Below are positions 50,401 through 60,931 of a stretch of DNA of 64,000 nt, piece by piece. The notes beneath the pieces were generated by a model that was not told the origin of the DNA, did no database searches, and was given only the letters and a program-made list of their open reading frames with translations. Numbering within the stretch: position 1 is the first letter of the stretch; the number at the start of each line of letters is the position of its first letter. The DNA comes from Jaenimonas drosophilae. Its lineage: Eukaryota; Euglenozoa; Kinetoplastea; Trypanosomatida; Trypanosomatidae. The translations under genes and the position numbers were made by a program. The stretch covers positions 1-64,000 of the forward strand of contig JASAON010001607.1 in assembly GCA_030849065.1 (NCBI GenBank). The letters run 5' to 3'.

Positions 50401-52690
50401 TAGTCACATCGAGCACAGATACACGACGATGCTGGGTAGGAAAGAAGGGAGTTAGGATAGGATGTTCGGGGCAGCTGATGTGAAAGCGGTGGAGGAAGTG
50501 GGCACCTCCTGCGAGACATTGAAAGTCATGAGTGATGGAGGGGGTGCAATACGCACCCGCACACCACACCTGGTATAATTCCTTCCATGCTTTGCGTGTT
50601 TGCGATGTTCGTGTACGTGTGCAGCTCTCCACCTCAGCTCCGTACACATCAACAAACAACAAGTATAGGAGAGGATGTCCTCGTAGAGACGCCCATCACC
50701 TAACTGGATCCCTGTGTCGATGGAACAGAAAAAAATACAGGTGAAGATGGCTCGTCAAGGCCAGCCCCAAATCACAAGAAAATGAATCTCCTTATTGGCT
50801 GAGTCGCACCGTGCTCGCGGCGCGCTGCACAGAGAATCACGTCAATCAATAAGGGGAGGCTGGAAGTCAGTCGCCGTATAACCACAAGCCAATGAAAAAA
50901 CGATATATTTTTGCGTATATATAATTTACACGATATAAAAGGTTATTAGACATGTGTAGCAGACGTTCGTACCGCCGTCGTACTTGGTTATTTCATCACC
51001 GTGGGAAGTTGGGCATCAGAGATCTTGTGGGTGATGTCCTGTGATCCACCTCCACGGCGCACAGCCACCATGCATCACCGCCGTAAGCTCTGCACCAAGG
51101 GCAGCGTTTATTGGTGCAATGAGGAGAGGCCTACGCTTCTCACTCAACCACCCACCTCCCGCTGCTTCTGTGGTGCTGATGGTGTGATGCTACGGGCTGT
51201 AAAAGACTGCCGTAGTACGAGAGGAGGCTTGTGCCTCAAACAGGAACAACATGAAACAAAAACACACAAAAACAAACAAGGTCCCAGCAAAACGCAGATA
51301 CGCATATCGAAGATAAAAGGGAAGGAAATCTAATGGAGCGGTCCTAGTTTGTTCTCGTTGAGTGTGTTCGGGGTTGATCGTGTCAGGGGCATGACGAGAT
51401 GGAAATGGACAACAACGCACACGAAGCAAAGTCCCGCCATCAAGCAAATGAAAAAAAAAAAACAAGATGGAGCCAAACGTGTGGCAGCTTCGAGGGAGGA
51501 GAGATGCATGATGACGTGGGGATATGCGTGTGCGTGTATGCACATCCCTATACCAAAAAAAAACATCACCTCAGCATCCCACCATCTAATGACCACGTAG
51601 TACGCGACGTAGCGGTCCAAAGCCGCGCGTAGACATTAGCACAGGAAACCAACCAAAGAAGAGCACAAAGTTATATGCTGTGTGTATAGTAATTTTAGTG
51701 GCCAGGGAACGTTATCGCGCCATGGCGTGCGTATTATTTACGTTTGATACATACAAAATCATCATTGAGCAGTGAAGATAGAAACAACAGCAAAGAAGCC
51801 AGAACACAAAAAAAAAAAACATACAAAACAAGCAAGATGAATCTCCGTAGATTTTTGTGGCTGAGTTTTTTTTTCTTTGCGTGTGCAAATAGAGAGAGGG
51901 GAAGCAGTACTACAAGCGACTCGAAACCGTTCAAAGGAATCGTTCTCGTGTGGGGTAGTATTTGCTTGTGGGAGCTGTTCTTTTTGGTGTATAGTGGAGA
52001 GTGGTGTGTGTTCTATAAAGGTTTGCAAAGTTATCAGCGTAACAAGGTGATGGTTGGCGCAGGATGGCAGGTATGCCATAAGATGGAGTAGGAGCTGAGG
52101 GCATGCTGTATAGGGTTTCAAGGCAAACCTTCACTACCTGCCCAACCGACCCTCACACCAACAACTTGAAGAGAAAAAAGAATGGAGTGGGAGCATGTAT
52201 TCAAAGCCTGTTGCATCGCCAACCACAGAGGAAACAACAAAAACAAAGGTGCACTCATACAGAAAAGAAAGCAAACAAAGGTAGAAATTGTAGGCAAGAA
52301 AAAAAGCAAAAAAAACGGCAAATGGCCAAGTGACAAAAGAAGGAAAAAAAACAGAACAAAAGAGGCTGGGATCCGCAGAGAGACATGACTGGGGTAGTGG
52401 AGGAGAAGGGGGGGAGAAGAACTACAGTACAACGAAACGAACGAGTGACGCACAGAGCACATACGAAATCAGAAGCAAAAAAAAGAGAACCAAAATACAT
52501 GAAGCAAGAAAACAATCAAGCAGGGAAAAAAAAAGCGACAAGATGATCTCAACGAAGGAGTAGGGGAAGCGTCAGCAAACTAGTGCTGGAGAAGGGGGTG
52601 GGGATGCTCTGTGTGCCCCGCATCTCTGTAATCTCTCCTCCAAGCGCGCACAGCATCAGCGGCGAGGAGGAGCTCCTTTGGTATGTGGGC

Positions 52691-54958
52691 CTACACAAAT
52701 GATACGGGTTGGACCTGGAGCGGTTGTTGAGGCTGGATCCGTTGCCTGAGACTCGCACCAGTCTTGGGATTGGGGTGCGAATTGCGTCGATTACCCCACG
52801 CGCACATGCGAGTGCGCACCACGGCGCCAAAGTGCATCATGGGAGAGTGTGACGGTTGTGCTTGCTGCACCGGTACTGGTGCCTGACTCATCGTCACCTG
52901 CTGTGCCAGCTGCGGGGGCTGAGGCTGCAGGGCGGAGTAGTGTGGCTGTACATAGAGCAACTGTGGGGGATAAACCACTGGCGCACCGTGCTGCTGGAGA
53001 TGAGCCATCTGCTGTCTATCGCTCTCCGCACAAGGATAGGCAGGTGGGAAAGCAGGCATCACAAGGGTTTGTGGCGGGCAGCAAGCCGGTTGTGCAAACG
53101 TGGCGTGAGTGAAGACGGTGGCATCGGAGGGGAGCGGTGGTGGGGGAAGGGTCGTGGATGAAACAGCCATGTTTCCCTTCGTCATGGTTGGCGTTGGAAG
53201 GAAGGACGATCCCGTTGGGGTCGTGCAGCACGTTGTGGGAGTGATGCGATGCAGCAACGGATTGATGGGGTGGAGAGAGTTGGGGTCGTCCATGCGGGGG
53301 TAGGATGGGACGGTGGGAATCGAGGTGGATAGGCCGGCCTCGCTTCGATCTGGCCACGCGAAGGTACGGGGCATCGTGGCAGAGATCATCTGGCTGAAGC
53401 TGTTCTGCTTCCGAAGTGTGCCACTCGCCGCCATCTCACCAACGCAGCTCATGGAGTTGGTGGAGGCCACTCGAACCTTCAAACCCGCCAACTGTTGGCC
53501 CATGGTCGTGGAATCTGTCACGAGGAATGCGTGGCGCAGTGCTTCGGAGCACGAGACCCTCTTTGTCTCGTCTGTCTGAAGAAGATCCATCATCAGGGCG
53601 ATGAGGAGGTCATCGCCAACCGTCCACTCCCCACTGAGATCAAAGCCCTTTTGCACCGCTCGCTTCACCGCCTGTGCTCGGCGGCTCGTTACAAAGCCGT
53701 AGAAGCCTCGGGTGGCATCCGCAGGCATCGCGCCTGGCGAAACGAGATTCTGGCTGGATTGAGATGGAAGCAGGCGGCTGTGGATCTTCTGGAACTGGTC
53801 CTGCTCATCATTTCCAGAGAAGAGGGGCCGTCCCACGTACAGCTCGTAGAGAAGACAGCCAACGCTCCATGCGTCGATACTTTGCGAGTATGGAATCCCG
53901 CGCAACACCTCTGGAGCACGATACCACAGTGATTGGATGTCATAGTAGCGGTTGTCGTGCAGCTTCCGCACCGCCCCAAAGTCAATCAGGCAGGTGAGGT
54001 CGAAGTCTGCGGCGGGTAGCGTTGTTGGTTGGGCCATCGTCACCGCAGCCGTATTTGTGGCGGCTCCAGTAATTGGGAATGTGCCGATGCTGTTGCACGC
54101 GAAGTAGGTGCTCGTGCTGGGACCCTGGGAGGACAAGAAGGAGTTGGTCTCATCCGCTCGATAAAGGTTGGAGGCATGGCTGCCTCGATTCTGGCAGCCC
54201 ACGTCACTGCAGAAGGGGCCGGGTGAGCCGATCGCGGCTTGCACCATTGGCCCAGCTTCCTGCTCGATCCGCACCTGCGAGCCGCGGTCGGTGGCGGTGG
54301 CGGTGTTGGTGCGGGCAAAGGAGCCGTTGAGGTCCTCCATCGAGTTCACGATGCCGCAGCCAGCGGAGGCCCAGTCCTTGTTTCCATAGCCCAAGGGGAT
54401 GAAGGGACTCTGCTGAACTGCATTCCACCGATTGGCGTTGTCATCGCTTCCTCGGTTGTTGATGGCAATATTGTTTGGCTGCTCAGGACGACGCAGCATA
54501 ATGTTTTCTGGCTTCACATCACAATGAATTCGGCCGGTTGAATGCAGTGCCGCGAGTGCGGAGAGAATGTGTTGCATCACCTTACGAATATCACTCACCT
54601 CCAGTGGGCAATGCCGGCGCTCATGAAGTACTTGGTAGAGATTGCGATCGAGTAGTTCCGTGACGATACAAACGCGCCCGGCATCCTCAAAGGTATCCAA
54701 AATACGTGGCACAGTTGGGATTTCATGGAGGCTCTTCAGAACCTCAATCTCCGTAAGGGCAGATTGGCGATAGGCGTGGTTTTCCTGGGCAACCTTGACT
54801 GCCACCTTGCGTTGGGTCTGACGGTCGTAGCAAAGCAGCACCCTCCCGTAGGTCCCCTCACCCAGTACTTTCTCACTTGTGTAGCGGCCACCCATCATTT
54901 CCATCGGGCTGGGCTTTGACAACGTCACTTCTTGGCCATCTGCGGAGATTGGGATCAT
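52691..54958 (-). CDS. DYRK-like CMGC protein kinase with large catalytic-loop insertion
   Basis: The product is 755 residues from MIPISADGQEV; a CAG acceptor ends eight bases before this ATG, and the frame upstream has no ATG. Kinase motifs: glycine loop GEGTYG (33-38), VAVKV with Lys55, catalytic loop IHCDVKPEN (Asp147, Cys replacing the usual Arg of HRD), DFG at 326-328, then YYDIQSLWYRAPEVLRG, which has the DYRK-family Y-x-x-I-Q-S activation loop pattern, and WSVGCLLYEL. Between the catalytic loop and DFG lie ~160 Ser/Thr/Asn/Gly-rich residues (about 158-318) where typical kinases have about 15. The C-terminal ~270 residues are Pro/Gln/Thr-rich. Tyr in the loop suggests DYRK-type autophosphorylation, and Cys in HCD is also seen in DYRK members. 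Likely active. Confidence 0.9.
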   Translation of the reverse strand: MIPISADGQEVTLSKPSPMEMMGGRYTSEKVLGEGTYGRVLLCYDRQTQRKVAVKVAQENHAYRQSALTEIEVLKSLHEIPTVPRILDTFEDAGRVCIVTELLDRNLYQVLHERRHCPLEVSDIRKVMQHILSALAALHSTGRIHCDVKPENIMLRRPEQPNNIAINNRGSDDNANRWNAVQQSPFIPLGYGNKDWASAGCGIVNSMEDLNGSFARTNTATATDRGSQVRIEQEAGPMVQAAIGSPGPFCSDVGCQNRGSHASNLYRADETNSFLSSQGPSTSTYFACNSIGTFPITGAATNTAAVTMAQPTTLPAADFDLTCLIDFGAVRKLHDNRYYDIQSLWYRAPEVLRGIPYSQSIDAWSVGCLLYELYVGRPLFSGNDEQDQFQKIHSRLLPSQSSQNLVSPGAMPADATRGFYGFVTSRRAQAVKRAVQKGFDLSGEWTVGDDLLIALMMDLLQTDETKRVSCSEALRHAFLVTDSTTMGQQLAGLKVRVASTNSMSCVGEMAASGTLRKQNSFSQMISATMPRTFAWPDRSEAGLSTSIPTVPSYPRMDDPNSLHPINPLLHRITPTTCCTTPTGSSFLPTPTMTKGNMAVSSTTLPPPPLPSDATVFTHATFAQPACCPPQTLVMPAFPPAYPCAESDRQQMAHLQQHGAPVVYPPQLLYVQPHYSALQPQPPQLAQQVTMSQAPVPVQQAQPSHSPMMHFGAVVRTRMCAWGNRRNSHPNPKTGASLRQRIQPQQPLQVQPVSFV
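54005..54487 (-). other. Disordered insertion within the kinase domain
   Basis: Codes for residues about 158-318 of the kinase, rich in Asn, Ser, Thr, Gly and Ala with scattered Cys. It separates HCDVKPEN from DFG. The reading frame stays open throughout and no GT-AG intron of clear quality is apparent, so it appears to be translated. Confidence 0.75.
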
Positions 54959-57900
54959 TGTTGGATCTGCAAACACGCGTCAACTGCGTGGTCCACGAGA
55001 AGAGACTTCGACTTGTTTCTTTTTCTCTCTATTCACTTAGCGTGCGTTTGGGGCACACTTTTTGCTGAGCACGTCACAACCAAATCCCACTCAGTAATCA
55101 AGGTGAGAGCCAGGTACGTGAGATGAATCTCTCACACTTTCTCCGGTTTGGGGGAAGGAAGTTGAAGGGGTTGTGGGTGCGCTGGTTGATGAACGGGAAG
55201 AGGAACAAACGATTACCAAGGCAGTTCTCGTTTGGACCACACTCACTACTGTTGCGACTCGGCACCTCCACAGACAAAGACGCCTGCACTCAACTTCAGG
55301 AAGATGAGGCAGAGGTAGAGAGGAGTGAAAGGGCAGAGCAGCGGGGGAGAAAGAAGGTCGAGACTCTCTGTGTTTGGGGGGAGGAGATGGTTTGGCTTTC
55401 TTTGATCACTCACGAACAACGTTCTTCTCTTTGTTTGAGTCAAATCTGGGATGAGGTGCAAAATCCGGCAGGCGTTGAATCGATACCCTGTGGTCACAGC
55501 CGTGGCCCCTCACTGGCAACGCTTGTGTGAGTGAACCAAAGTCCTGGAGGTATAAAATCAGCTGCCTCGGCGGGAAGCACAACAACAAAGCTGCCCCAAA
55601 AAAAAAAAACAAGTTGATCAGATATGGTGGAAAGGGGAGTTGTCTTCCGGTTTCTGTTGATGTTCTTCGCACGCACCCTGTGTTGCGCTCAGGTCAGTGG
55701 TACGTACGTGTGAAACACCTACAGTGGTGTACAATAATCTGTCACCTCGCAGCGCTTCTCTGTGTGTGGGATGGGGGGAGGATGGAGAAAGAAGACAATC
55801 TGTTTGCTTCTTCTCACACAGGCGGCGGCAATGAGTGAGGGAGGGAGATGATATGAAAGGAGGCGTTCACAAACCTGATGTGTGTGTGTGTGTGTGTTCT
55901 TTTCTTTTTGATATGAGACCTTTGGGGGTTTATTGGGATCCGTCCCAGCTAAATAGATATATCCAGAGCACGAGATAGAACCTTGGGATTTATTGTTTGT
56001 GCAATGAAGGAGAGAGGGAGGGGGTGGAGAGGGGGCTTGTGTTGGTTGGGGAGTAGTTGTGGTATTAGCGAGAGGGGGTGGCAAAAAGATAGGGTTGCAG
56101 GGACCGGCAAGAAGGTTTTGTGCTGTTACAAGATATTTGGTGAAGATGAATGTGAGTGTGTGTGTGTGTGTGGTTCAGCAAAGGAAATTCAGTCACTTGT
56201 GTGATGTGGGAAATGCAGTCGTGAACCTTCTATGAGGACAAGCGAAGTCCTTCACGGCAAGTGATGCTGAGTTGGCGAGCTGGATGAAAACCTTGATGTT
56301 CTTGCCTGATATTGCACAAAAGTCTTCAATGAACCCCCTTCCTCTAGGCGACGTGAAAATCGTCAGCCACTGATAGATGCGATTGCTTAGCTCTGCGTGC
56401 TGCTCTTGCTGTGCACCGTTGTACCTCTCTCCGTCAAGCTTCAAGGGAAGTAAAGTGCAGGAGCTGCCAACAATGCCGGAGTCCGCAGGAGAGCCAAGGG
56501 AAGTCTGGGTGTGCTACCAAGACACGCTGTTCAGGAACAGACGACGGTGCGAGGTAATGCCCGCGTAGCTTGTCTCGTGGAAAAAGCTATATAGTGCGTT
56601 TGTTATTTTTTTGAGGGGGTCACACGTCCAAAGATTAAAACACGAGATTTATACCAAAATAGATGGAGGGATGGCGGAGGTATCCTGTTGTTGGGAGAGT
56701 GCGCGAAGAAACGTAAACAACAATGGGGTGCCCAAAAAAAAAATCAAGGCTCCACGACGGAAGAAGGCAAGAGCAACGAAGAAAAAACTGAAGAAGATAA
56801 AACCGCGAAGGAACCAATCCTGTCGGTGATGGCTACGCGAAACGAAGAAGGTGAATCAATCTGTGCGAAAAGGACCTTCGCGCTGACGGCACTGCTCAAT
56901 GACGGTTGAGGGGCGCTAGAGATCAAGTATGCTTGAAACTTGATAATACTCTGTGGTGGTGGTGTTGTGCGGCTTCGCTCTCCTAAGGCCAGCAGGCACA
57001 ACAAGAGCAGCAACAAAATTGGAGTGCTCAAGAAGGAAACTACTTCACAGCAGAAAACAAAAAAGGTGCACTTGTGCTCGTCTCAATGCGGTCGCTCACC
57101 TCCAAAATCACTCTCAAGAAAAAAGCAAAAGTATCACAGAAAACCTATTAGCGTACAACGCAACGTATAGGTTGAAAGGATGAAAGAGGTATCTAACGCG
57201 CAAACTGACTCCAGCACAAGTCCTACTCCTGTGATGGTATTCCACGTCAATCAAATGAAGTGGAAGTTGGACGGCAGGAGATCGGTGAAGAGAAAACAAA
57301 AAACTACAGCAGGAAAAACAAAACAACGAATTGCTCCTATTTGGACCTCGCAGCTACAAGTTTCGTCTGCTTCAAGGGGTGCGTAGAATGCGAAGTAGTT
57401 CAGAGAGAGATGGAAGCAAATGAAAGCAACGAGGGGATCAAGTTGGTCGCAGAAATGGCGTTACGAAGTGTGTTTCAAAGAAAAAAGACTGTACGGACGC
57501 CTGTTGTCCCACCGCTACAGAAAGAGATCGGTGGAGTACGAGTTTCGTTGATGTTCGTCTGGTTTCAACTGCTTGTTGGGAAGGGAGAAGAGGTAGGTGG
57601 GCAGCAGCAGCAGCAAAAATAAAAAGAGGAAAAGAAAGAAGGTGGTGCAGGTGGAGGGTTAGGTGGGCGGAACCAAAAGGGAGAGAAACTCTGCAAATAA
57701 GCCAATGAAAACCAATGATAGATCCCTTACGTCCTAAGATATAGGAATACTCTGATAGCAAGATGTGGTCAAGGTTGTGTCGTGATCTGAGGTAATCTGT
57801 GGTTCACCTCAAATCTCTGCACAGGTCAGAACTCCAGCGACAATGTCCAATGGAGGTGATGGGGTGTGGGGGAAAAAGGGGGAGCAGATACGGTGTGCGG

Positions 57901-59368
57901 TGATTGTCCTTCGCACAGGGGGTTGATTCCTCTAGCACGATGCTATTGTTCTTCAATAAAAGCCCAGAGTCACGGTCTGAGTACGAAGTCTCAACTGGGG
58001 CACACTGTTTCTTGCGAGATCTGTAGTACAAGATTTCACTGGTGTTCAGCACTTCACGCAGAGCGGCTGGGGAGTGCTGTGTGTCACTCACCGTCGTGGA
58101 TGATGAGAGAAGGGTGGCTGATAGGTAAAGAATCAGCTCGTCTCCCGGTGATATGGCTCTCTTCGCTCTCGTGTGTCTCAAATGGGGAAGGTGAAGAAAC
58201 CTGCACCCAGAAACACGAGGGAGGGAAGAGAATTGTTGTCTGGGTAAAAAACCAGAGCTCGGCGCACGTCTGGTTGATGTGTGGTTGGCGGGATGTGTAC
58301 GCGACCAATGCGTTTTGTTTTGTGTTTCCTTTTATCGCGACTTTCCTGTCGTTGTCTTTTCCAGAATTTTTCTTCAGTGAGGCTGGAGGAATGACTTCGC
58401 CACCCTGTTAGTTAGCCCCTCTACAAACCTATGCAGATGGTAACCTCACAACAGATATCGGTCCCTTGGTCTGAATGTGAATCGTGTTCGTCAACACAGA
58501 CGACAGCAACACGAACACCAAATAATAAACACGAGAGATTTAAAAAAAATTCGGGAGCGAGTGAACCAAGGATGTTCAGGCTCAGAACCAATAAAACGAC
58601 AACCAGTAACTGCGGGATTGAGTGGGGAAGGGGTGGACTTCGTCCAACTGAAGCAAATGCAACAGTCAATGTCAAGGTCAGACTCACTGAGCAGGGACAA
58701 TGAGAGAAGGGATCTCGAAGTAGGAATTGTGAAGATTAGGGGTGAGGCGTACCACGATGCGGCGAGAAAAAATTGTAATAGGGGAGTTGAGTATGAAGGA
58801 CCACGAGGTATCAGTGACTACCTGCACGCTGATCCTCAAGGTCGGATTCGCAGAACAACAACCTGCAGTCAGATGCGCCGCTTTCAGCAGCAAATGTACG
58901 AGGGTGGTGGGGTAGTTACGGGGAGGGAGATAGAAATCTCGAATCTTCAGATTCAACGTGACCGACGTCGGTTAGTTTGATGGAAGGAACAGGGACTACA
59001 CCCTGAAAAAATGGAGTTGTGAGAGTAGTATGTGTATCTCGGCCAGCGTTGATACGGCTGTGGGGAAGGGTTTGGTAGCTGTGGACAGTTAGATAGGCAA
59101 TAGTCAATAGTGGGCAGGAATGAATGGGGAATGTGTCAGGTCAACTTGGTGCTTCGGATCCTCTTGTATGTGTTGGCCCTTGGATGTTGTGTATAATTGA
59201 AAGACGTACGTGCTTTCCGTCAATGGGTTGAGAAGTTTCTTATGTGTCTGCAAGGCGTAGTGTCAATGGGCAAGAAGGGAGAAGAAAAGCTGAGATTCCC
59301 AAACTCATGCATGCAGCATGTAGCAATCACCAGCAAGGGCAAAGGACGCAGCAGATGTGGGTGGTCTC
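54959..59368. other. 4.4 kb gene-free region
   Basis: No complete gene supported. It includes a (GT)n run at about 55879-55897, an A12-type run near 55597-55608 and several A/G-rich plus-strand stretches (56720-56830, 57590-57640). Fewer GT repeats occur than elsewhere. Some frames look more protein-like than usual spacer: a minus frame at 56193-56512 without any ATG and a plus frame at about 58477-58980 that opens only at GTG. Neither matches a family I know, so they are not annotated as genes. Confidence 0.5.
55879..55897. repeat. (GT)n microsatellite
   Basis: A GT run of about 19 bases in the spacer upstream of the kinase gene. Confidence 0.9.
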
Positions 59369-60931
59369 TCATAATGAGACCGACGGCGCCAGTTGTGCCG
59401 CCAGCTCCGAAAGGACGTGAAAGTCAATGCGCCACACAGCGATCGTACCATCTTGGCCAATGGAAGCAAATAGAAGTACCTTCTCCGCTGGCGTCCAACA
59501 TACCATATCCCCGCAGTTGCTGGAGAGGGGCTGGTCATTTCTTGCTACGCACGCACGCTCCGCCACATCACAGCCGTTGTAGACTCGAGGCATGCGTGGA
59601 TCAAATCCAAATCGGTTCAACGTGCTGGCTGCTTGAGCAAGTACCACCTGATGGATGGGACCGTCATGTTGTGCCAGAATTGTGATGAGTCGGCCATCGA
59701 CGAGATGGTGAAGACGAACATAGCCATCCCATCCACCTATCACCACCAATGGTCCAGCAAACATACCCACGCTACCAACTCCTCGACGCGTCTGATGCTC
59801 CCAGGCCAGCTGAAAGCGCAGTTGAGTTACCCCTTGCTCTGACTCCTCCTGGGTGTAGTGGTAGCATGAAAGATGTCCCTCCACAGAGGTACAGACCACG
59901 ACCTCCTGTTTCCATGCACAGGCCAGCGCACTTTCAGAAAATGCACGTACAGATCCTACAACGGAAATATTTGCCTTCATTGTAGGTGCAGCAGTTGTGT
60001 CCATGGTAGCCACAGGGCTTGGCAGCGTCACTTGACAAAGTGAAAGATGTCCGCTTTCAAAGGACACACTAAGATGGCTGTCATCACGGAAGGCCAGATG
60101 CATAATGGTGCCTCCCTTGAAACCAGGGCTGGTGGAGAAGACGCCAAGACAGCCGACCTGCAGCACCCCCCTGGACTCCGACGACGGAGTTGTTGGCCCC
60201 ACTGCGGGGTCTAGTTGAAGGTACCACAGCCCAACCATGCCATCCGCGTCGTGGGGCACCACCATCAGCGTCCGGCCTGCTGTCTCCGATGGCGCGATCA
60301 TCGCCACGGGGCAGAATCCATGCTGTGGAGCTGCCAGGCGGTGAAGCAGACGAGGCGTAGCTGGAGGCGAGCTCTCCGTCGTTTCTCCCGCTGGGGGCAT
60401 CCACGACCATATATAGACTCGATGATTGCGGCATTGCGTGTAAAAGTACACGACCTGAGATGGTGATCGGCTCTTGTTGTTCGATGTCGTGGGGCGTCGT
60501 GGACCACGGTATCGCGCGCGTGTTGTCGTCAAAGCCCCGTCTCCACACAGTGCCCTCAGCGCAGATGAAGAGGTGGGTGGCCTCACTGATTCACTCGCCT
60601 CCCGTGATCGCGAGTGTGTGAGTGAATCCTCCGAGGTCGGAAAAGTGAGGAAGCCAACCCCCACCACGCCAGCTGGGCCGCTTCCACGTGTTTCCAGACC
60701 TCCTGGCACCGCCTCAACCGCAGTATTGATGGGCTCGAAGGAGAGAATCGGTGCACGTATGGCAAGGTCCCACAACTGTACGACTCCTTCAGCATCACCG
60801 GAGATCATCCAATTGGTCCGTGAAGAATCTATCGTTTGTGGGTGGAAGCTACAGCTAAGAACCTCCCGAGTGTGCGTTCGGAGCACGAATAGAGGGCGGC
60901 CCGGTCGAGAGAGTGGCGATGATGCGTCCAT
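59369..60931 (-). CDS. WD40 protein, GNB1L/ASTRA-associated protein 1-like
   Basis: A 520-residue WD40 beta-propeller. The first repeat, PLFVLRTHTREVLSCSFHPQ with VVQLWDL, and the last two, VVIGGWDGYVRLHHL and LFASIGQDGTIAVWRIDF, follow the GNB1L/ASA1 pattern, in which the propeller is closed by an end repeat just before the C-terminus. GNB1L/ASA1 work with TELO2-TTI in maturation of PIKK kinases such as TOR and ATM. The middle repeats carry Ser/Pro-rich loops (about residues 105-155 and 190-205), making it longer than human GNB1L (about 330) and nearer yeast ASA1 (about 440). The start ATG at 60931 lies right before the first repeat. No neighbour shares the pathway. Confidence 0.72.
   Translation of the reverse strand: MDASSPLSRPGRPLFVLRTHTREVLSCSFHPQTIDSSRTNWMISGDAEGVVQLWDLAIRAPILSFEPINTAVEAVPGGLETRGSGPAGVVGVGFLTFPTSEDSLTHSRSREASESVRPPTSSSALRALCGDGALTTTRARYRGPRRPTTSNNKSRSPSQVVYFYTQCRNHRVYIWSWMPPAGETTESSPPATPRLLHRLAAPQHGFCPVAMIAPSETAGRTLMVVPHDADGMVGLWYLQLDPAVGPTTPSSESRGVLQVGCLGVFSTSPGFKGGTIMHLAFRDDSHLSVSFESGHLSLCQVTLPSPVATMDTTAAPTMKANISVVGSVRAFSESALACAWKQEVVVCTSVEGHLSCYHYTQEESEQGVTQLRFQLAWEHQTRRGVGSVGMFAGPLVVIGGWDGYVRLHHLVDGRLITILAQHDGPIHQVVLAQAASTLNRFGFDPRMPRVYNGCDVAERACVARNDQPLSSNCGDMVCWTPAEKVLLFASIGQDGTIAVWRIDFHVLSELAAQLAPSVSL

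Larger units (their letters stand above)
45843..52690. other. 6.8 kb gene-free zone with plus-strand A-tracts
   Basis: No protein gene can be supported on either strand. Open frames are short; those on the minus strand encode Phe/Leu/Ser/Cys-rich products expected from pyrimidine-rich DNA. The plus strand carries many A runs, for example 46464-46473, 47214-47227 (14 A), 47511-47520, 50120-50129, 50304-50312, 51451-51462 and 51808-51819, and a twelve-G run at 47444-47455. There is a single ambiguous base (n) at 46220. An AT-rich island lies at about 50894-50950. No tRNA, snRNA or spliced-leader exon was recognised by eye. Confidence 0.6.

Noticed and set aside
58477..58980. 167-codon plus-strand frame with mixed composition
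   Set aside because: Opens only with GTG, is on the opposite strand to every gene and matches no known family; kept only as a remark on possible decay.
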